Shown piece by piece: positions 8,822 through 17,795 of a stretch of DNA of 64,000 nucleotides; positions within the stretch are counted from its first letter, which is position 1, and each line of letters begins with the position of its first letter. Source of the DNA: Stenotrophomonas indicatrix (GTDB lineage Bacteria; Pseudomonadota; Gammaproteobacteria; Xanthomonadales; Xanthomonadaceae); assembly GCA_041545745.1 (NCBI GenBank), contig CP168152.1, positions 3,346,001 through 3,410,000 on the forward strand, in the 5' to 3' direction. A program made the position numbers and the translations under genes. Under the pieces are notes generated by a model. It had not been told where the DNA came from, did no database searches, and worked only from the letters and a program-made list of their open reading frames with translations.

Positions 8822-9568
8822 TCACCCCCGCGCCAATTCGCCGACCAGTTCCGGAAGTCCGTTGCTGGCGGCCTGCACATTGGCCAGTACTTCGGCCATG
8901 GTGATTTCCTCGCCGTCACCGCACCCGGCAGCCCAGTTGGCAACGATCGCCAGGCAGGCGTAATCCAGCCCCAGCTCGCGTGCCAGCGCCGCTTCGGGCA
9001 TGCCGGTCATGCCTACCAGGTCGCAGCCATCGCGGCGCATGCGCGCGATTTCGGCGATGGTTTCCAGCCGCGGGCCCTGCGTTGCGCCGTAGCAACCGCC
9101 GTCGTGGACCTTCACACCGGTCACCTTCGCCGCCGCCAGGATCTTGCTGCGCAGCATCGGCGTGTACGGATGGCCGAAGTCGACGTGCACCACGTCGGTG
9201 CCTTCTTCTTCGCAGATCGTGCTGATACGACCCCAGGTGTAATCGATTACCTGATCCGGACAGGCCAGCACGCGCGGACCGAAATCGTCACCGATGCCAC
9301 CCACGGTATTCAGTGCCAACACCCGTTGCGCACCGATCTGCTGCAGCGCGGCCAGGTTGGCGCGGTAGTTGATCTTGTGCGGCGGCAGCGAATGACCTTC
9401 ACCGTGGCGCGCCAGGAAAGCCACGCGATGACCGAGCAATGTCCCGACCCGCACCGGGCCGGACGGCTGTCCGAAACGGGTCGAGACTTCGTGGGTCTGC
9501 ACGTCGTCAAGCTTGGCCAGGTTGTACACACCGGTGCCGCCAATCACGGCCAGGGCGATCTGTTGCAT
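8822..9568 (-). CDS. S-methyl-5'-thioinosine / methylthioadenosine phosphorylase
   Basis: 248-residue purine nucleoside phosphorylase of the MTAP/MTIP family. Motifs seen are the N-terminal IGGTGVY phosphate loop, [36 protein letters not shown], and [18 protein letters not shown]. It cleaves the nucleoside left from polyamine synthesis, feeding purine salvage. The Pseudomonas relative prefers methylthioinosine, so the exact substrate (MTI or MTA) is open. The ATG at 9568 has GGAG eight bases upstream; a GTG three codons earlier overlaps that site and was rejected. It follows hpt on the same strand, a sensible partner that uses the released hypoxanthine. Confidence 0.92.
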   Translation of the reverse strand: MQQIALAVIGGTGVYNLAKLDDVQTHEVSTRFGQPSGPVRVGTLLGHRVAFLARHGEGHSLPPHKINYRANLAALQQIGAQRVLALNTVGGIGDDFGPRVLACPDQVIDYTWGRISTICEEEGTDVVHVDFGHPYTPMLRSKILAAAKVTGVKVHDGGCYGATQGPRLETIAEIARMRRDGCDLVGMTGMPEAALARELGLDYACLAIVANWAAGCGDGEEITMAEVLANVQAASNGLPELVGELARG

Positions 9569-9584
9569 GAAAAGCACTCCAGAG

Positions 9585-9617
9585 AAAAAAGAACGCCGGC
9601 ACCCGAGGATGCCGGCG
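9585..9617 (-). terminator. Intrinsic terminator after hpt
   Basis: Minus-strand stem CGCCGGCA/TGCCGGCG with an eight-base loop followed by TTCTTTTTT. It lies between the hpt stop and the phosphorylase start, so the phosphorylase probably has its own promoter or relies on read-through. Confidence 0.85.
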
Positions 9618-9649
9618 ACAGGAAACGCAGGCCGCAGTCGGCCGCGTTG

Positions 9650-10204
9650 TTATTCCTTCATCGCGTAGATGGCCGGCACGCAGCGCAGGGTTTCGTTGAC
9701 GTCCATGCCGAAACCGAACACGTAGCGATCCGGCAGTTCGATGCCGGCGTAGTCGGCGGTGACGTCCGGCAGCGCGCGATCGTGCTTCTTCACGGTCATC
9801 GCGGCAATGCGCACGTCGGTCGCGCCCTGCTCCAGGCACCAGGTGCGCACGCCCTGCAGGGTGTAACCCTCGTCGAGGATGTCATCGACCAGCAGCACGC
9901 GACGGCCGAACAGCGCGGTGGCCGGCTTGTGCTTCCACACCAGGTCGCCACCGGTGGTCTCGCCGCGGTAACGGGTGGCGTGCAGGTAATCGAACTGCAC
10001 GTCCTGGCCGCGCGCGCCCAGCTCCAGTGCCAGCTGGCCTGCGAACGGAAGCGCACCATGCATGATCGACAGGAACAGCGGCACCTCGCCCTGGTAATCG
10101 CGCGCGATGGCGTCGGCGATGCCGGCAATGGCCTTGTCGATGGTGGGACGGTCGACCAGCAGGTCAGCTTGGGCCAGGGCCTGGGAAATGGTGAGGTTCG
10201 GCAT
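9650..10204 (-). CDS. hpt: Hypoxanthine-guanine phosphoribosyltransferase
   Basis: 184-residue type I phosphoribosyltransferase that makes IMP or GMP from hypoxanthine or guanine and PRPP in the cytoplasm. The PRPP motif VLLVDDILDEGYTL is intact, and the flexible-loop region (LHATRYRGETTGGDLVWKH) matches HPRT. Its ATG at 10204 overlaps the nagZ stop as TGATG, so it is translationally coupled to nagZ. Terminator downstream. Confidence 0.95.
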   Translation of the reverse strand: MPNLTISQALAQADLLVDRPTIDKAIAGIADAIARDYQGEVPLFLSIMHGALPFAGQLALELGARGQDVQFDYLHATRYRGETTGGDLVWKHKPATALFGRRVLLVDDILDEGYTLQGVRTWCLEQGATDVRIAAMTVKKHDRALPDVTADYAGIELPDRYVFGFGMDVNETLRCVPAIYAMKE

Positions 10205-11211
10205 CAGACGGTTCTTCCAAGGGTTTGAAGCAGACGGGATTGGGTGTCGCCATGGCGGGCATCGGCCAGCAGGCCATCCCAGCCAAGCGCGCCGCGGCCG
10301 AGCAGGCCCAGCAGCGCAGCGGTATTGAGGGAGCGTCCCTGCACCGCGTGCAGGGCTTCATCGACCAGTTCCGGGTGGCAGACCAGCACCACATCGCAGC
10401 CGGCATCCAGGTGCGCGTGCACGCGCGCCGGCACGCCGCCGGCGCTGTGCGAGGCGGCCATGCCGATGTCATCGGAGAACACCACGCCGCGGAAGCCGAG
10501 CTCGTCACGCAGGATCTGCTGGATCCAGCGCGGCGAGTAGCCAGCGGGTTCCGGCGCGACCTGCGGATAGATCACGTGCGCCATCATCACTGCATCGGCG
10601 CCGGCGGCGATACCGGCCGCGAACGGGACCAGATCCTGTGCGCGCAGCTCGTCCAGCGCGCGCGGATCGATCGCGGTGTCCACATGGGTGTCTTCCAGCA
10701 CGGTGCCATGGCCGGGGAAATGCTTGAGGGTGGCGGCCATGCCGACCGCATGCATGCCACGCACGTAGGCGGCGGTGAATGCGGCCACGACCTGCGGGTC
10801 TTCACTGAAGGCACGGTTGCCGATGGCGCGATTGCCACGGCCAAGGTCAACCACCGGCGCGAAGCTCAGGTCCACACCGCTGGCACGCACTTCACTGGCC
10901 ATCAGCCAGGCGTGCTGCTCGGCAAGCGCCAGTGCAGCGTCGGGGTCCTTGGCGTACTGGACACCAATGTCCTGCAGCGGCGGCAGCTCGCTGAAGCCCT
11001 CGCGGAAGCGCTGCACGCGCCCCCCTTCCTGGTCCACGCAGATCAACTGCGGACGCGGTACGGCAGCGCGGATTGCCGCCGACAGTTCGGTCACCTGCTG
11101 CCGCGAAGCGAAGTTGCGCTTGAACAGCACCACCCCGGCCACAGCATCGTGCTGCAGCCAGTCACGTTCCTGGGCGGTCAGTTCAGTACCGGCAACGCCG
11201 ATCAGCAGCAT
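10204..11211 (-). CDS. nagZ: Beta-N-acetylhexosaminidase NagZ (GH3)
   Basis: 335-residue cytoplasmic glycoside hydrolase family 3 enzyme that removes GlcNAc from anhydromuropeptides during peptidoglycan recycling. The family signature KHFPGHGTVLEDTHVD contains the acid/base histidine region, and FSDDIGM carries the nucleophile aspartate. The ATG at 11211 has GGAG seven bases upstream. In Stenotrophomonas and Pseudomonas NagZ products help induce chromosomal beta-lactamase; this is known for the family and not shown here. Coupled to hpt by a TGATG overlap. Confidence 0.95.
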   Translation of the reverse strand: MLLIGVAGTELTAQERDWLQHDAVAGVVLFKRNFASRQQVTELSAAIRAAVPRPQLICVDQEGGRVQRFREGFSELPPLQDIGVQYAKDPDAALALAEQHAWLMASEVRASGVDLSFAPVVDLGRGNRAIGNRAFSEDPQVVAAFTAAYVRGMHAVGMAATLKHFPGHGTVLEDTHVDTAIDPRALDELRAQDLVPFAAGIAAGADAVMMAHVIYPQVAPEPAGYSPRWIQQILRDELGFRGVVFSDDIGMAASHSAGGVPARVHAHLDAGCDVVLVCHPELVDEALHAVQGRSLNTAALLGLLGRGALGWDGLLADARHGDTQSRLLQTLGRTV

Positions 11212-11286
11212 GGTCGATCTCCACAACGGGCGCCCGCATGGCGCAGTGCCGCATTGTCGCAGAACCGGCCAACAGGCGCAGTGGTG

Positions 11287-11364
11287 AAAAAAGGGGACGG
11301 AGGGGATTAACGCGCAATCGACCCACTGGTGCCGAATACGACTTAATCCCCTCCGTCCCCTTTT
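11287..11364. repeat. REP hairpin, GGGGACGGAGGGGATTAA type
   Basis: Inverted repeat with one arm at 11287-11310 (A-run, GGGGACGGAGGGGATTAA) and the other at 11343-11364 (TTAATCCCC TCCGTCCCCTTTT); 22 bases pair perfectly around a 32-base loop. It lies between nagZ and the 3' end of the DsbA-like gene. Related single arms occur at 12108-12136 and 62388-62416. It could act as a terminator for the DsbA-like gene, which ends nine bases beyond the right arm. Confidence 0.85.
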
Positions 11365-11373
11365 GCGGTCCGG

Positions 11374-12078
11374 TCAGACCTTGCAGCCGTCCGCGCCGCA
11401 GGCGCCGCCGCTGCCATCCGGGGCATCCTGCGCGCCCTGCCCCGCCTGCTCGGCAGCAATCTGGCGCAGGGCGTTGGCGAAGGCTTCCGGGGGCTGGGCG
11501 CCGGAAACAGCCCAGCGGCCGTCGATGACGAAGGTGGGCACCGAGGAAATACCCAGGGCATGGGCCTGCGCCAGGCCCGCTTCCACTTCGGCCAGGCCAC
11601 GATCGCCGGCCAGCATCTGCTGGATCTCATCTCCGCCCAGACCACCTGCGGCGCCGGCCTCGACCAGCACCGCCGGGTCGGCCAGATTCCGTCCATGCTC
11701 GAAGTGCGCCCGGAACAGCGCCTCGCCGACCGCCTCCTGCGCGCCATGCTGGCCAGCCAGCCACAGCAGGCGATGCGCCGGCAGCGTGGTTACCCGCACC
11801 TGGCCCTGGCTGAAGTCCATCGGCAGGCCCTCGGCCCGCGCGGTGGTCTGGGTCTGGCCAAGAATCTGCTCGGTGCGCTCGGCACCGCCGAACTTGCGCA
11901 CATAGGCTTCCCGCAGCGGCACCGGGGTGGCGTCCGCATCCGGGTCGAGCTGGAACGGCTGCCAGTGGATTTCAAGTTCAGGCGCGTCGGCGCCCAGCAA
12001 CTGCACACCCTGCTGGAAGCGACGCTTGCCGATCCAGCACCAAGGGCAGACCACGTCGGAGTAGATGTCGATTCTCAT
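11374..12078 (-). CDS. DsbA-family oxidoreductase (FrnE-like)
   Basis: 234-residue thioredoxin-fold protein with an insertion domain of the DsbA/FrnE type. The N-terminal MRIDIYSDVVCPWCWIGK contains the CPWC redox motif. There is no signal peptide, so it is cytoplasmic, as expected for FrnE. The C-terminus is unusual: a short Gly/Ala tail with two further cysteines (ACGADGCKV). Family members include disulfide isomerases linked to oxidative stress and 2-hydroxychromene-2-carboxylate isomerases; the CPWC motif favours the former. Start at 12078 by family alignment. Confidence 0.9.
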   Translation of the reverse strand: MRIDIYSDVVCPWCWIGKRRFQQGVQLLGADAPELEIHWQPFQLDPDADATPVPLREAYVRKFGGAERTEQILGQTQTTARAEGLPMDFSQGQVRVTTLPAHRLLWLAGQHGAQEAVGEALFRAHFEHGRNLADPAVLVEAGAAGGLGGDEIQQMLAGDRGLAEVEAGLAQAHALGISSVPTFVIDGRWAVSGAQPPEAFANALRQIAAEQAGQGAQDAPDGSGGACGADGCKV

Positions 12079-12107
12079 CACTGCGACATGTGGCCTGCTC
12101 GCCGCCG

Positions 12108-12160
12108 AAAAAAGGGGACGGAGGGAAATCAAGTCGCTACTCCCTTCGCCCCTGTTCCAG
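12108..12160. repeat. Degenerate REP hairpin, GGGGACGG type
   Basis: A left arm with an A-run and GGGGACGGAGGGAAATCAAGTCG (12108-12136) and an imperfect right arm around 12138-12160 (ACTCCCTTCGCCCC). It sits between the CYTH gene (stop at 12165) and the DsbA-like gene (start at 12078). Confidence 0.65.
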
Positions 12161-12164
12161 GCCT

Positions 12165-12650
12165 TCACCACTGTGAATAGGGATTATTGGCCAATGCCAC
12201 GTTGTAGTAGCGCGCGTCGTCGGTCACTTCGGCGCCGATCCAGTCCGGCAGGTCGATCGCTTGGTCAGCGCTGTCGAGCTCGACTTCGGCCACCACCAGG
12301 CCGGCGTTGTCGCCAAGGAACTCGTCCACTTCCCAGGTCAGGCCGGCGTGCTGGACCAGGTGCCGGCGCTTGTCGATCAGGCCGCCGACGCACAGCGCCA
12401 GCAGGTCGCGCGCATCCTGCACTGGAATCGGGTAGTCGAACTCCTGCCGGGTATGGCCCAAGGTTCGCGACTTCAGGTTCAGGGCGGCCTTGTCGCCTTC
12501 GATGCGGACCCGCACCGAGGCGTTCTGGGTGCCGCGGTCGAGCGCCCCCAGATCGCTGATGTAGCCCTGCGCCATCGGAATGACCCGGTGCGCGGCGGTG
12601 CGCCACCCATCATGCGTGACGAGGAATTTGCGTTCGATTTCGATGCCCAT
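12165..12650 (-). CDS. CYTH-domain protein (inorganic triphosphatase/adenylate cyclase fold)
   Basis: 161-residue CYTH protein. The signature E-I-E-R-K-F-L is at the N-terminus (residues 3-9), followed by the basic strands VRVRIEGDKAALNLKSR that bind triphosphate, EFDYPIP and WEVDEFLG. Small bacterial CYTH proteins are mostly inorganic tripolyphosphatases; class IV adenylate cyclases share the fold, so activity is undecided. Start at 12650 places EIERKF at the usual position; upstream starts add an unrelated 18 residues. Divergent from the secreted protein at 12744. Confidence 0.9.
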   Translation of the reverse strand: MGIEIERKFLVTHDGWRTAAHRVIPMAQGYISDLGALDRGTQNASVRVRIEGDKAALNLKSRTLGHTRQEFDYPIPVQDARDLLALCVGGLIDKRRHLVQHAGLTWEVDEFLGDNAGLVVAEVELDSADQAIDLPDWIGAEVTDDARYYNVALANNPYSQW

Positions 12651-12743
12651 GGGCACAGTATGCGACTCACGCCAGACGCTGCCTATCGGCGCAGCGACAG
12701 GCACGACTACACTGCGCGGCCCCCAACCAAGGAATGGTCGCTC

Positions 12744-13364
12744 ATGACACTTCCCCGTCGTCTTCGCCGCTGTCTTGTCCTGTCGGCACTGCTGCCGTGT
12801 GTGGCCGCCAATGCCGCATCAACGGCGATGCCATCGCTGCAGCAGGCACAGGCTGCGATGGACCGGATGTTCGATCAGGCCATTGCCGATCGCCCCGCCA
12901 GCGACAGCAGCCGCCTGGTTGCCGAGACCTTCCGGCCCCGCCTGCAAGCCCTGGACAGCTGCGCGCCCGCCGAGGCCGGCGACGCCGTCGATTGCATCGC
13001 CACCGCCAGCGCAGGCATCAATTCGCGACCGCAGCTGCTGCGGTTGGCTCTGGTGGGCGGCGTGTGGACCCTGCCTGACCAGCGCGATGTCCCCGTTCCG
13101 GCGCCGCCGAAGGATCGGGTGCAGGCCCTGCTGCGGGAACGGATCGCCGTACAGGCGCAGCAGCAGGCCGACCCCACCCTGCGCGCACGCTACGAGCAGG
13201 CGGCCGGCACCTTGCAGGTGCAGGAAGTGAGGAGCTGCGACGTTGCCAGCGACAGGGCCGTCATCGAATGCACGGTGCGCGCGGGCGATGGCAACGAGCA
13301 AGGCGAGCAGTCCATGGCCTTCGTGCGCGTGGACGGCCAGTGGCAGAACGCCCCGGGCGACTGA
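12744..13364 (+). CDS. Secreted hypothetical protein
   Basis: 206 residues with a clear signal peptide (MTLPRRLRRCLVLSALLPC, Ala-rich cleavage region ending near ANAAS), so exported to the periplasm. The mature part has four cysteines able to form two disulfides and a C-terminal domain ending in an MAFVRVDGQW segment. No known family recognised. Start by the signal peptide. It is convergent with rlmD; a GC hairpin at 13395-13417 lies between them. Confidence 0.75.
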   Translation: MTLPRRLRRCLVLSALLPCVAANAASTAMPSLQQAQAAMDRMFDQAIADRPASDSSRLVAETFRPRLQALDSCAPAEAGDAVDCIATASAGINSRPQLLRLALVGGVWTLPDQRDVPVPAPPKDRVQALLRERIAVQAQQQADPTLRARYEQAAGTLQVQEVRSCDVASDRAVIECTVRAGDGNEQGEQSMAFVRVDGQWQNAPGD

Positions 13365-13394
13365 CCGCGTTGCTTCCGTGCAAACGGCAAGGCA

Positions 13395-13417
13395 GGCGCC
13401 GGGCAGCCCCCGGCGCC
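13395..13417. terminator. GC hairpin between convergent genes
   Basis: Perfect GGCGCCGGG/CCCGGCGCC stem with a short loop, between the secreted protein and rlmD. There is no T-run on either side, so terminator function is only possible. Confidence 0.4.
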
Positions 13418-13424
13418 GCAGGCA

Positions 13425-14759
13425 TCAACGTTTTTCGAACACCGCGATGCTTTCCACGTGCGCGGTATGCGGGAACATGTCCATCGCACCGGCGCTGACC
13501 AGGGTGAAGCCCTGTTCGTTGACCAGGTAACCGGCATCGCGGGCCAGCGAGCCTGGATGGCAGCTGACATAGACGATGCGCTTGAACTGCTTCAACGGCA
13601 GCTGCTGCAGCACTTCGATGGCGCCCGAACGCGGCGGATCCAGCAGCAGCTTGTCGAAGCCCTGGCGCATCCACGGCGTGCTGCGCTGGTCCTGGGTCAG
13701 GTCGGCGCTGTAGAACTGCGCATTGGCCAGTCCGTTGTGCTCGGCGTTCTCGCGCGCACGCGCCACCAGCCCGGCATCACCTTCCACGCCCACCACTTCG
13801 CGCACCTTGCGTGCCAGCGGCAGGGTGAAGTTGCCCAGGCCACAGAACAGGTCCAGCACGCGCTCGTCGGCACCCGGTTCAAGCAGGTCCAGCGCGTGGG
13901 CGATCATCTTCTCGTTGAGCTTGGCATTGACCTGGATGAAATCCAGCGGACGGAACGCCAGTTCGACATCCCACGGCGCCAGCCGGAACGACAGCGCCAC
14001 GCCCTGCCCGTCCAGCGGCTGCACGGTATCCACGCCGCCCGACTGCAGGTAGATGACAAAGCCCTGCTGTTGGCCAAAGGCCGCCCAGGCTGCGCGATCG
14101 GCGCCACTCAGCGGCTGCAGGTGGCGCACGGTCAGCACCACCGCCTGGTCACCGGCGATGAACTCGATCTGCGGGATGTCGCGCTTGCCGTCCAGCGATT
14201 CGATGAAGGTCGACAGCACCTCCACCTTGGTGCCGATTTCCGGAATCACGGTCAGGCACTGCTGCAGGTCCGCGACGAAGCGCGGGTCCTGCTCGCGGAA
14301 GCCGACCAGGGTCTTGTCCTTCTTCTCGACCCGGCGCACCGAGAACCGGCCCTTGCGGCGGTAGCCCCAGCTGTCACCCACCAGCGGCGGCAGCACGGTG
14401 CCCGGCTTCACATGGCCGATGCGCTCCAGGTTGTCCATCAGCACGCGCTGCTTGGCGACGATCTGCTGGTCTTCGTCCAGGTGCTGCAGCACGCAGCCGG
14501 CGCAGGTGCCGAAATGCGGGCACTTGGGGGTCACCCGCTGCGGCGAGGCCTGCAGCACTTCCACCGTGCGCGCCTCATCGAAGTGGCGGCTGCGGGCGGT
14601 CTGTTCGGCCATCACCACTTCGCCCGGCAGGGCGCCGCTGATGAAGGTGACCTTGCCGCCCTCGCCTTCACGGCGGGCAACACCGCGACCATCATGGCTG
14701 AGGTCGAGGATCTCGGTCTGGAAGGGAGTACGGTCGATGCGGGAGCGGGATCGGGCCAC
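13425..14759 (-). CDS. rlmD: 23S rRNA (uracil-1939-C5)-methyltransferase RlmD
   Basis: 444-residue SAM-dependent rRNA methyltransferase. The N-terminal TRAM domain (about residues 1-65) is followed by iron-sulfur cysteines (CPHFGTCAGCVLQH). Then come the SAM motif VLDLFCGLGNFTLP, LLLDPPRSGA, and the catalytic cysteine segment YVSCHPGSLARD. It modifies U1939 of 23S rRNA. The GTG at 14759 gives an N-terminus like that of homologues (ARSRSRIDRTPF). A TTG seven codons earlier is an alternative; neither has a convincing ribosome site. Confidence 0.94.
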   Translation of the reverse strand: MARSRSRIDRTPFQTEILDLSHDGRGVARREGEGGKVTFISGALPGEVVMAEQTARSRHFDEARTVEVLQASPQRVTPKCPHFGTCAGCVLQHLDEDQQIVAKQRVLMDNLERIGHVKPGTVLPPLVGDSWGYRRKGRFSVRRVEKKDKTLVGFREQDPRFVADLQQCLTVIPEIGTKVEVLSTFIESLDGKRDIPQIEFIAGDQAVVLTVRHLQPLSGADRAAWAAFGQQQGFVIYLQSGGVDTVQPLDGQGVALSFRLAPWDVELAFRPLDFIQVNAKLNEKMIAHALDLLEPGADERVLDLFCGLGNFTLPLARKVREVVGVEGDAGLVARARENAEHNGLANAQFYSADLTQDQRSTPWMRQGFDKLLLDPPRSGAIEVLQQLPLKQFKRIVYVSCHPGSLARDAGYLVNEQGFTLVSAGAMDMFPHTAHVESIAVFEKR

Positions 14760-14887
14760 GTGGCAACAGGCTGCGGGCAAAAGTGGGGGCGTATTGTCGC
14801 AGATCCTGACCAGCAGGGCCGCTGGCCGCTTGCGCCCGCCGCCGCCGTGCTTGATGATTGACCCCAGCTGACATGGAGGCAGCCCTG

Positions 14888-15610
14888 ATGCAGATGACCC
14901 CGCGGGCCAGTCGACCCCGCTTCCTGCTTGTCGAGGACGACATCATCAGCCGCGGTTTTTTCAAAGCGGCGTTGGAAACGTTACCAGCGGATGTGGATAC
15001 CGCCGACTCACTGGCCAGCGCCTTGGCGCGCGCCGAGCCCGGTGCCCACGATCTGTGGCTGATCGACGTCAACCTGCCCGATGGCAATGGTGCCCAGCTG
15101 TTGCACCAGTTGCGCCGCTCGCATCCGGACACCCCGGCGCTGGCGCACACCGCCGACGGCGATGCCGCCATTCACGCACGCCTGCGCGAGGCTGGCTTCA
15201 GCGATACCCTGGTCAAACCGCTGGGTCGCGACCAGCTGCTGAAGGCGGTCCGTCGTGCGCTGGTCAACAGCCCCGCCGGCTCCACAGTGCCGCCAGCGGC
15301 GGTCGAGCTGGCGCTGGAGGACTGGGATGAAACCGCCGCTCTGGCCGCGCTCAATGGCCAGCGCAACCACCTGATCGCCCTGCGCGAACTGTTCCTGGCC
15401 GAACTGCCGGGCGTGCGCGACGCGGTCGAACAGGCCGTGGACCAGCACGACGAGCGCCAGCTGCGCAGCCAGCTGCACCGGTTGCAGGCCAGCTGCGGGT
15501 TCGTGGGTGCAGCGCGACTGGCACGCGCGGTGCGGCAGCTGCACCACACGCCCGAATCGGGGCAGGCACAGGCGGTGTTCCGCGCCGCCGTAGCGGCTCT
15601 GCTGCACTAA
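14888..15610 (+). CDS. Receiver-Hpt phosphorelay protein
   Basis: 240 residues. The receiver domain (about 10-130) has acidic residues E16-D17-D18, phosphoacceptor D60 (LIDVNLPDGNG) and the lysine of LVKPLG. The C-terminal Hpt domain (about 150-240) has a histidine in the HRLQASCGFVGA segment (His197). There is no DNA-binding output, so it is a phosphorelay intermediate working with a kinase elsewhere. GGAGG lies eight bases upstream of the ATG at 14888, which decides this start over the ATG at 14873. It stands alone, divergent from rlmD, and is followed by composite repeat 1. Confidence 0.88.
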   Translation: MQMTPRASRPRFLLVEDDIISRGFFKAALETLPADVDTADSLASALARAEPGAHDLWLIDVNLPDGNGAQLLHQLRRSHPDTPALAHTADGDAAIHARLREAGFSDTLVKPLGRDQLLKAVRRALVNSPAGSTVPPAAVELALEDWDETAALAALNGQRNHLIALRELFLAELPGVRDAVEQAVDQHDERQLRSQLHRLQASCGFVGAARLARAVRQLHHTPESGQAQAVFRAAVAALLH

Positions 15611-16160
15611 GAGGGGTTCGGCCGGGCTGCGCCCGGCACCCGCAGAGGCAACAGCCGGAGCAACGGCCAAAGCCAAAGCGGCTTCCTGCGGGATGGCGGG
15701 GCGGCATGGGCTGGCAGGACACGCCGTAAACCCATCCATGGGGGCTCGATGGCGCCATCCATGGCGCCAACGGTCCTGCCAACCCATGCCGCCCCACCCC
15801 TGACAGTTTCCCGGTGTCTGGTAGATCCACGCCATGCGTGGATGAATCTCCATCGAAATCGAATATTTCGAGAATTGAACGAAGAGCATCCACGCATGGC
15901 GTGGATCTACGCGTCGACCAAGGTCGACACCTACCAGAGCCGGAAGCCGTTCCGACAGCTCGCGGACAATTGTCGAAGGCGGGGTGGGTCCGGTGGCAGG
16001 GGCGTGAGCCGCATGGATGCGGCGACCGAGCCTACAGGGACGTATTTACGGCGTCCCCTGCCACCGGGCCCACCCCGCCTACCCACGGATAACCAGCTCT
16101 TGCCGTTGACGTTGACGTTGATTCGGCAGGTGCAGGGCTGCAAGCCCTGCCGAACACCCC
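15611..16160. repeat. Composite palindromic element, copy 1
   Basis: Fills the gap between two convergent genes. In order: outer hairpin GCCGGGC-TGC-GCCCGGC (about 15620-15637), a CAACGGC-rich spacer, palindrome A (15697-15794, arms GGGGCGGCATGGG and its inverse), and the box TGACAGTTTCC (15800-15810). The centre holds two inverted GTAG REPs (15820-15843 and 15886-15909) and a GTCGACC REP (15911-15933). Then come the inverted box (about 15963-15975), palindrome B (15977-16078), a spacer, and an outer hairpin GGCAGG/CCTGCC (about 16123-16150) next to the recO stop. Same orientation as copies 2 and 3. Confidence 0.85.
15820..15933. repeat. GTAG (SMAG-type) REP inverted dimer plus third REP
   Basis: GTAGATCCACGCCATGCGTG at 15820 is inverted at 15886-15909, with a variable AT-rich stretch between. 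It is followed by an inverted GTCGACC/GGTCGAC REP ending in CTACC. The GTAG head and short palindrome match the SMAG repeat family of S. maltophilia. Confidence 0.85.
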
Positions 16161-16880
16161 TCAACGCCTGGGCGCGAGCTGCTCCAGCATCTCCCACGAT
16201 TTCAGGCCGCGTGCGCCAAGGTGATGAGCCAGCACCCGCCGCATCGGCAGCCGCAGGCTGGCCAGATCGGCTGCGTCCGGCTCGTCGTCGGCCGCCAGGG
16301 CCAACAGTGCTGAGCCAGTAGCCGCTGCACCACGCTCGCCGCCGCGCTCGCTGAGCAGGCGCTGCGGTCCTTCCTGCGGGTCCAGTTCATAACGCGCCGC
16401 CGGGTCGATCGGCTGGCCATCGCTGGCAGTCTCCAGATCGAAGCCCACGCCCAGTGCCGCCAGCAGCTCGCGCTCGAAACGGCGCAGGGTCCAGGCCAAT
16501 CCGGCACCCACGGCCAGGCGTGCACGCGCTTCGCCGTAGGCCAGGTATAACTCCGGCAACGGATCCTGGCGCGGCGCCAGGCGCAGGGTCAGTTCACTCA
16601 AATAGAACCCGGCCAGCATGGCCTGGCCGAGCAGGCGCGGCGCCACATCCAGCGCTTCAGCACCGCGCAGCTGGGCCAGTTCGCCACGTTGCAGCGCGCT
16701 GAAGCGGATCCACTGCAGGGGCTGCAGGGCCGCTCGCAGCACCTGGCCCTTGGCCGTGGAAACACCACGCGCGAGCAGGCCGATCCGGCCGTGCTCGGCG
16801 CTCAATACCTCGACCAGCAGGCTGGTCTCGCGATAGGCCCGCGCATGCAGCACGAAGCCGGTGTCGTCCTCGATCAGCAT
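16161..16880 (-). CDS. recO: DNA repair protein RecO
   Basis: 239-residue RecO with an N-terminal OB-fold ([32 protein letters not shown]) and a helical C-terminal domain. It mediates RecA loading onto SSB-coated single-stranded DNA in the RecFOR pathway. The zinc-binding cysteines seen in some RecO proteins are absent, as in many gammaproteobacteria. Last gene of the lepA-lepB-rnc-era-recO run, 18 bases after era. Confidence 0.95.
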   Translation of the reverse strand: MLIEDDTGFVLHARAYRETSLLVEVLSAEHGRIGLLARGVSTAKGQVLRAALQPLQWIRFSALQRGELAQLRGAEALDVAPRLLGQAMLAGFYLSELTLRLAPRQDPLPELYLAYGEARARLAVGAGLAWTLRRFERELLAALGVGFDLETASDGQPIDPAARYELDPQEGPQRLLSERGGERGAAATGSALLALAADDEPDAADLASLRLPMRRVLAHHLGARGLKSWEMLEQLAPRR

Positions 16881-16898
16881 CGAAGCGACCGTCGCGGC

Positions 16899-17795
16899 TT
16901 AGTCGTAGCCGAAGGCCTTCAGCGCGGCCTCGTCATCGGACCAGCCCTCACGCACGCGCACCCAGGTTTCCAGGAACACCTTGGCCCCGAACAGACGCTC
17001 CATCTGCAGGCGGGACTTGGCCCCGATCTCCTTCAGGCGGGTACCGCCCTTGCCGATCACGATCGCCTTCTGGCCTTCGCGCTCGACCCAGATCACCGCA
17101 CCGATGCGCAGCAGGTTGCCGTCCTCGGTGAAGCGCTCGATCTCCACCGTGGTGGCGTACGGCAGCTCTTCGCCCAACTGGCGCATCAGCTGTTCACGCA
17201 CCAGTTCGCCAGCCAGGAAACGCTGGCTGCGGTCGGTGATTTCGTCTTCGCCGAACATCGGCGGGGCTTCCGGCAACAGCGCCAGCACATCACGGACCAG
17301 GGCTTCCAGGCCGTTGCGCTTCTGCGCCGAAATCGGATGCACCGACGAGAAGTCACGGCCGGCGGTCACTTCCTGCAGGAACGGCAGCAGCGCCCCCTTG
17401 TCCTTCATGCGGTCGATCTTGTTGACCACCAGCACCACCGGGATACCGGCGTCGCGCAGCACGTTGAAAGCCAGGCTGTCCTCTTCGTCCCAGCGACCGG
17501 CTTCGATCACCAGCAGGCCGGCGTCGACGCCTTCCAGCGAACCGCGGGCAGCGCGGTTCATGACCCGGTTCATCGCACGCTTCTGCACCTTGTGCAGACC
17601 GGGCGTGTCGACCAGCACCAGCTGCCCTTCCGGGTAGGTGGCGATGCCCAGCAGGCGGTGACGGGTGGTCTGCGGCCGGTTGGACACGATGCTGACCTTG
17701 GCCCCGACCAAGGCATTGGTCAGGGTCGATTTGCCCACGTTCGGGCGGCCGATGACGGCCACGCTGCCGCAATGATGGGGGGTTTGTTCGCTCAC
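16899..17795 (-). CDS. era: GTPase Era
   Basis: 298-residue GTPase. G1 is [11 protein letters not shown]3 DTPGLH, G4 NKID; the C-terminal KH domain contains the GKGG loop ([13 protein letters not shown]). Era binds the 3' end of 16S rRNA and takes part in 30S maturation. It starts inside the rnc stop (ATGA overlap), the common rnc-era coupling that links rRNA processing enzymes. Confidence 0.97.
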   Translation of the reverse strand: MSEQTPHHCGSVAVIGRPNVGKSTLTNALVGAKVSIVSNRPQTTRHRLLGIATYPEGQLVLVDTPGLHKVQKRAMNRVMNRAARGSLEGVDAGLLVIEAGRWDEEDSLAFNVLRDAGIPVVLVVNKIDRMKDKGALLPFLQEVTAGRDFSSVHPISAQKRNGLEALVRDVLALLPEAPPMFGEDEITDRSQRFLAGELVREQLMRQLGEELPYATTVEIERFTEDGNLLRIGAVIWVEREGQKAIVIGKGGTRLKEIGAKSRLQMERLFGAKVFLETWVRVREGWSDDEAALKAFGYD

